Shown here in pieces: positions 58,126 to 64,000 of a DNA stretch of 64,000 bases (position 1 is the stretch's first letter; each line of letters opens with the position of its first letter). Location: the NCBI GenBank assembly GCA_003864495.1, contig ML133421.1:868001-932000 (forward strand). The letters are read 5' to 3'. Source of the DNA: Nemopilema nomurai (lineage: Eukaryota > Cnidaria > Scyphozoa > Rhizostomeae > Rhizostomatidae). The position numbers and the translations under genes were made by a program. The notes beneath the pieces were generated by a model, which saw only the letters and a program-made list of their open reading frames with translations, was not told the origin of the DNA and did no database searches.

Positions 58126-60296
58126 ACTGTCACCCATTTTTGGCAAATTATGCTGTTTCCTTTCTTTGCGTTGTTTGCTTGAAAGTTAACACCCCCTCCC
58201 CCAAATGTTGGGTCTCGTCAGAGGCCCTAATATACAACGTTCACTACTGCGAGTAAATTTCACAAAACATGTGCACAAAGGCATCAAGGTTTTTCTACGT
58301 AAAATTGTCTCAGCCCCCGTTTTTCTGGGAAATTACACCCGGTGGTGTTAGCTCAACCCTGAGCTTTCTTCATAAATCGGTGGGCGTACTATTTACTCTC
58401 TACTTTCTGGCTGTATGTAAAACGATCTGTTTTCACTTCTGTCTACAAAAACATACAAGTTAAGATAACATTGCAAGGATTCTTGTTAGTTTATTCTGAA
58501 CATTATCTATAGGGGGATCGCTCATTTGCGGGGCTTGCAAATGCAGGAACCGTCATCAGTCGCTAGACAAAATCGGCAAATGAAGGCACTACAACTAGGT
58601 GGGCTGGAATCGAACATTTTGAGTTTCAGAAATCCTGTATTCTAAAGGTCCTGTAAACATCCTGTAAACAGTCTAAAGGTAGTAATGGCAGTGGAAATAC
58701 TGTAACTTGGAGTTTTTGACCTCCAAATACTTACCTTCTGAGCTTGCAAATTGTTATCTCAGGGGTTTTGGGGCACTGAAGTGCTGATGGAGACAGGGCG
58801 CTGCGGGGCTTCACGGGGCCTGCATGACAGGGACTAAACATAGCGGATCGAGTACGGCACTGCTATCTTTCAAACGATTAGCCATCCAAAACCACATAAT
58901 CCCCTTTGCAAAGCATTCTTTAATATCTGCTTAATTGCTGATTCATTATTCGAAACCAATACTCTCAAAGAAACGTGGCAATATGGTCTGAGCTAACAGG
59001 AGGGTGCATACAATATCATGAATGGGTGACAGGCTAAGTTTGAACAACAATCACTTTAACATATGCTGTAAACTCTTCATTAGAGCAGAAATTATGAACC
59101 TTGCTAGAATTAGAAAGGGGTTGCAGAAATTACACTTTGTGAGAAGGCAAGAACGATTTGCTCTAGATGCCGAGAGGAAAACAACACGAATAGATTTGAT
59201 TGGACATTAACTAGAATAAATGTTTTTGGACGCATAGAACGTTATACAGATCGTGAGACCGACAGGGTGAAAACTCTTTAGTTACCTTTGTGATGAATTG
59301 CTTCTAAACAACAACAGCAACCAAAACAACAGCATTAACAACAAAACGAAACATCATAAGCAACTGAACCTTAATGACGTCATCAAAGCCTCCCCAATGT
59401 TTTCTCGCTGCAGGCTCCCGTAAAACTCTCAGCAGGGCCATAACCCTATCTTCTCAAGATAAATAATCCGGACTTCAATCAAGCATGTAAAAAATCACAA
59501 TCAAGTGCTCTCAAAACTTTCTCCTCAAGAAAGTTTTCTTGAACTTGTTGCAAAGAAGTACTTCAAACTCATCGCTTCTAATATACATGAACGAAGAAAA
59601 AAGTCATATTCATTTGTAACAAAATTAAAAAAGTACTAGTGATTTTTATCAGATGGGAGTGGGCAAAAAGGAAAAAAATTAATGATAGAAATTTTTTGAT
59701 AAACTGCCACTGAAAAAAAGTTGTATCAAAATTTTTTATCAAACTTTCGTCTTGTAGCAATGTATCAAGTTCCTGCGTTTAGAAAACAAAGTAAACGAGG
59801 CTGCGACAATTGGTTGATTTAGTCGACAAAACATGATTGACGTGAAGTGAAAATGTTTATTATCCATGCCCTCTGTCTAATCACTTATTCATGCGTTACG
59901 GTCATTCAATGATCATCAAAAGAAGTAAATAAACTTTGCGATTTGCAGACAGCATTAGAATTCTCATCCTTTTTCCTCCGCACAGTCGGAGTTAGATCTT
60001 AATTATTTGGCAAAACGGCTTCATTAGGAGTCGGCGTTAGGGCAACTAGGGATAGCGCAAAATCACCATTGTTGTCACTGCCACCTGCCCTTTTTATCAA
60101 ATTTGCAGTTGGCAAAGGACCTTTGCTTGTGTTCGCTTGTTCACGTGTCTGCTGAGATCCATTGAGAGACGGGAGCCTTGTTTTGATAGCAGTCTGTTTT
60201 CAAAACATTGTGAAGCCATTCCTAAAGCACGCCAGCTAGGGGATTGCTGCGGAAATAACTAGACGTATTCGTTGCCAGCAGCGGCTATTTTAAAAA

Positions 60297-60911
60297 ATGG
60301 AGACAAACGAATGTGACGAAGATGAAACCATCAGGTTTGTAGACGATAGGATTGCAAGTATTCCAACAAAAAGCGTGGCTGAGACACGTGCGTTTCAGAG
60401 AGTTCAGCGTACGCGGAGCTACAGTTGTTGTGAAAATTCGTGTCGATACGAACGCCCCCAAGCAGTTCAAGATGAAGTCCTCGGAAGGCGGCCCAGGAGT
60501 AACAGCGAGCCTTTGAAAGTACCCAAGACAAAATCACAGGCAAGGCGTTCACAAGCAAGGTTTCTTGCCCCGTTCTCACACAAGGAGTTGGAGGGGCTAT
60601 CTGATGTGATTGCTGGCGGTAGAAACAAGATGAAAGCTATTGACCTTGATTTTATTGGTTTACCCGCGAATGCCCGACGGACTGAAAGACTAGAGGATTT
60701 AGAGGAGGTGTGCGAGGAAACCGAAGTGGTTGGCAATCTGAGGCTGTCCCACTTCGAAAGGGCCCTGGGCGAAGGCCGTCTGAAACTGAAAAGCGATCGC
60801 ATATGGAGGTATAAGAAGCATCGTAGGGGCTCCGACAGCCAACCAGTGGAGGAATGGCTTTACAATAACAACAGCGATATGATTCCGGCTCCTTTCAAGA
60901 GTGCGTATTGA
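60297..60911 (+). CDS. Orphan 204-aa protein, single exon
   Basis: The start is fixed by an in-frame TAA two codons upstream of ATGG. An AATAAA lies about 320 bp after the stop, giving a compact intronless transcript unit. GC content is clearly higher than in the flanks, and the codon pattern looks coding. The product is acidic at the N-terminus (NECDEDETIRF), Arg/Ser-rich in the middle with a likely kinase or 14-3-3 site (RRPRSNSEP, about residues 64-72), then has a more conserved-looking block (LDFIGLPANARR, LSHFERALGEGRL, IWRYKKHRRGSDS) and ends in APFKSAY. There is no signal peptide or membrane segment. No family recognised. Composition suggests a cytosolic or nuclear regulatory protein, which is inference only. 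Confidence 0.75.
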   Translation: METNECDEDETIRFVDDRIASIPTKSVAETRAFQRVQRTRSYSCCENSCRYERPQAVQDEVLGRRPRSNSEPLKVPKTKSQARRSQARFLAPFSHKELEGLSDVIAGGRNKMKAIDLDFIGLPANARRTERLEDLEEVCEETEVVGNLRLSHFERALGEGRLKLKSDRIWRYKKHRRGSDSQPVEEWLYNNNSDMIPAPFKSAY

Positions 60912-61232
60912 AGCAAAGGCAATAACTGTTGCCAAGTGTTGTACATAATTCTTCCTGTTAGTTGTTGTTTATGCGTTGATATTGGGTGATCATGTGTGAA
61001 AATATATTACACCTTTGAGAATTGCGAGGCGAGAAAATTCAGCAGGTATCATTAGCTAATAATAATTACTGTGAAAGTGAAATTCTCACCTCGCAAACAG
61101 GGTTGATATTGCTGTTGGTCGTTCTTTTCAACTCTTTTGTTGTGTTTATCATGTAAATATTAGGCAGTCAAATTAGGACAAGAATATGTTACATATGTGT
61201 TTTGTCTAACCTGTGTTGTTGTAAGCAGATAC

Positions 61233-61238
61233 AATAAA
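61233..61238 (+). promoter_or_regulatory. Poly(A) signal for the orphan gene at 60297-60911
   Basis: A canonical AATAAA on the plus strand, about 320 bp beyond the stop codon. Confidence 0.6.
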
Positions 61239-61259
61239 GCTTTACCCTTTGAAAAGTCT

Positions 61260-64000
61260 GAATTTACCCCAACCCCTCCCCCATTCTTGTGCTTACTAGT
61301 ACGTCTTCGATGCCCGTGTGTTTGCTTTGGTTTTTAAGCTGTTGCTCTTCTCGAACAAGAGAAAAAGTTGTTGTTAGTATCTATGTTTTTGAGTCAGAGT
61401 TGAGTTATCATTGGGTTTAATAACTATTTTTGATGTTGTAGTTTAAAATGACATTCAATAATGTTAATGGAACAATGTTATCATTATCCCTTGAATTTTT
61501 CAAATTCTTGATAACGGTTATTTTTCTTTGCATAATAGCTACTGACTGAACTTTCCTTTAAAATTAAGATGCCAAGAAATAAGGCGATTTTTAGGCCGAT
61601 TAGAATACACAAGAAAAATGCTGACAGCTAGATTAAGTAAACATATTCAGTTTATCAAAGATATGTTAAACAATGAACGTCTTAGAGTTTGCTTGGCTGC
61701 TTAAAATGAGGATCCAGGTAAGTCAATAAAGATGGGCTAAATATAGAGGAGGTTAATAGCGGTTGAACACCAGGTAAAGTCAGTTTTGGGTGAAATTGTC
61801 GCGTTCAACAAGCAAGAGTAATTCTCATGCAGCTTTTAGGGGCGGCATAAATTCGAGACGTCGATGCTTCTCAATAAATAATTCTTCAGGAGAGTTGGAT
61901 AAACAAGAAGTGGAAATTCAAGAAGAGGAGTAGCCATTTCGAGTTCGCCCTCTTTCCCCCGCAGTTAACCAGCGAGCGAGGTTATCACCGATTAACATAC
62001 TCAGTGGTTTGTAAACCAAACAAGGCAGCCTCTTGAGCTTTGGTGTCATTTCTCGATTATTACTTGCAGCAAAGAAGCGGAAAGTGAAGGTGATTATACA
62101 ATAGTGGCCAGTATGTTTAAACAAATGTCTATAAAAGTTTGTTTAACAAAGAAGGTTGTCACTTGTTTTGGTAAAATTGCAAGAGAATCCTCGTGTAACC
62201 CAGAAAGACAGGTAGAAACATTTTGAGGGAAGGGGGACGCCTCCTGATAGAAAGGGGTGCAAAAGCAAGCAAATTGTGACAGAACAAAAGCAAAAAGAAA
62301 AGGCAATAAAGCTACCGAAAGTAGGAAGGGTCCCACTGCCTTCTCTTACTGAAAGCACCCCTTGTTCCAAGCAAGCCGAGTCACCATTGACCTAAACACA
62401 CCATTGGCTAACGCCATTGGCTTTTTCAGTGGTCGCAGATTGTGAAATGCAAGTGTTTGTCTTGAAAACAAAGTGCTGCAGTAAACTTAGATAAGCCGAT
62501 TAACTTTCATTCGAGAAAAAACGGTATTTGACGATTTCTATCCGCTTGTTGATGAAATGAAGATTGGATTATGACGTAAATCTCGATGTCTGTGTTATCA
62601 ACAGAGAGTGGCATGGAAACTGGGCCGGATAAATCAGCCAATGTCATTGCAGAAAGCAACTTGTTTAACAGTCGTCTTAATCTTTAAGGTTTCTTTGTTC
62701 CTGTCGCTGCTGCATTACCAAAACCTCATGCACCGCTGGCTTTGGCAGAAGATTGCACGTAATAGGCTTCCGAAAGATTTCAGATTTCCTAGGATGGATT
62801 CGCTTGATTTAACGTGTAACGATTTACACAATTAAAGATAAAAGCTGCTCAGGCAGTAAAAGCAGCCACTCTTAAAAGGGAGGAGGAAGCAAATGATGGC
62901 ATAAATCATGCATGATTGGTTTTGTCTGTGTATTGACCAATTTGCAATGTATGAAGTTTGGATGTTGACAGACATTCAATGAAAACAAACTAAGTATCTT
63001 TTCAAAGCACCAAAAAACAAAAAGAGTTTAAAAGCCAGGAAGGGCCAGGAAACTTGCTGAGAAAAAATTAAATTATTAGCAAACAAGTGATAATTGTACC
63101 TGCAAAAGAGAACATAATGCCAGAGAACTCAACCAATTTGCAAAAATAAAAACTGCAAAGTTGAGGATTGAAGAACAAAACACGTAATGTAATTTTCAGT
63201 ATCTTCGAGAAGTGGGAAAATTAATTAGTTATACTTTGGGGATTTTTATATATGTAAAAAGCATACAGTATGCATTTTGACATGAATGTTTTTCAGCATC
63301 CCGTTCACATTACAAATGGAATGGTGATTATTTTCAAGAAAATTGAATTTCTGTAGAAATCGTTGATGCATAAAATGAGAGGTAATTAGATGATCTCAAA
63401 AACTCCTTGATGCATTATTAATCAAACAACAACATGCCGCTTTTCTTTCATTAACAATTTTCATTTTGATCTTCGTTAAAAATTCCCTGGCAACCGTTAA
63501 AAGGTATTGTTTGTTGAGCTGGTTGACTATTGAGTTGCTACGAAAGCTTATAAATGCTCCAGTAAGGACCCTGCCAGTCAAGTCGAAAACTCCAACAACA
63601 TAAACAACATGCACAAACAAAATTAACATTGAAAGTTGAAGAAAATCACTACGGCTGAGCCTGATGTTTTCAAATTTCTGATGCCAGTAGGAAAATAAAT
63701 TTGTTTTCCAAAACCCATTAGGGACAGGTGGCTGCGAGATAAACTAATGCCGAATCGTTGGAATGCAAAACAAACTTTTGTTCACGACAATAACAATGGC
63801 GAAAGACGTCATTTATGAGCTTGGCGCCAAAACAACCTTCAGTAATGATGAGCACGCTTAAAACTGTGAAAGTGGGTGGGGCACAGGCTTGCAAAGTCTT
63901 CTGGTGTGGGTGGCTCGTCGTCTGACTTGTCTCCTGTGGAGGGCTTCACTCCAAGAAATGGCTGTAAGGCCCCCCCTGCGATACTAGTCTTTTTATTCAT
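61260..64000. other. Intergenic to window end, no gene recognised
   Basis: Frames of up to 80 codons occur on both strands (for example 62094-62336 minus, 63396-63629 minus) without domain similarity or splice-consistent partners. Nothing else was identified. Confidence 0.5.

Larger units (their letters stand above)
54368..60296. other. No gene recognised; should contain upstream TBC1D19 exons
   Basis: Long frames at 54591-55115 (plus, 174 codons) and 56732-57118 (minus, 128 codons) have no recognised homology. A minus-strand donor at about 58735 with an open ~55-bp exon-like stretch (PKTPEITICKLR) could be an early TBC1D19 exon, but the match is too short to call. A 14-G run lies at 58112-58125. 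Confidence 0.4.

Noticed and set aside
58590..58625. GGAATCGAAC motif resembling a minus-strand tRNA B box
   Set aside because: No matching A box or cloverleaf in the adjacent sequence.
1..64000. CRISPR arrays, bacterial operons, plasmid or phage features
   Set aside because: Gene structure is eukaryotic throughout. The tandem repeats present are minisatellites or microsatellites without unique spacers.

Overview
The window looks like nuclear DNA of a cnidarian, most likely an anthozoan such as a stony coral. The basis is AT-rich sequence, vertebrate-like multi-exon genes with GT-AG introns, a retinal-lysine opsin of the cnidarian type, intronless class A receptors, degraded non-LTR retrotransposon and MITE remnants, and a short TTAGGG tract. 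The species cannot be told from the sequence. Multi-exon models were built by hand, by matching splice sites and codon phase on both sides of each intron.

Layout. 1-0.5 kb is a 21-bp minisatellite. 6.3-16.2 kb (minus) is a complete 13-exon PRMT9 gene, with MITE copies in two introns and a truncated retrotransposon just upstream of its first exon. 17.7-25.5 kb (minus) holds two intronless tandem copies of a glutamate-carboxypeptidase-II-like (M28B) type II membrane protein. Their ectodomains are nearly identical, their membrane anchors are unrelated, and both have His where the family has its catalytic Glu. 27.4-28.4 kb (minus) is an intronless opsin. 28.5-38.9 kb is a gene-poor stretch. 38.9-40.0 kb (plus) is an intronless orphan class A receptor. 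43.9-50.4 kb is a head-to-head pair of five-exon genes for small Tyr/Pro/Arg/His-rich proteins, about 430 bp apart. 51.0-54.4 kb (minus) holds the last three coding exons of TBC1D19. 60.3-60.9 kb (plus) is a single-exon orphan gene. The remainder is intergenic sequence with simple repeats.

These genes do not form one pathway. PRMT9 (arginine methylation) and TBC1D19 (Rab GAP-like) are conserved housekeeping-type genes. The opsin and the second receptor are sensory or signalling proteins, and the M28B pair are cell-surface ectoenzyme-like proteins. The most novel parts are the M28B pair (conversion-like block plus catalytic substitution), the opsin lacking both canonical counterions, the divergent pair of unknown genes, and the orphan at 60.3 kb.
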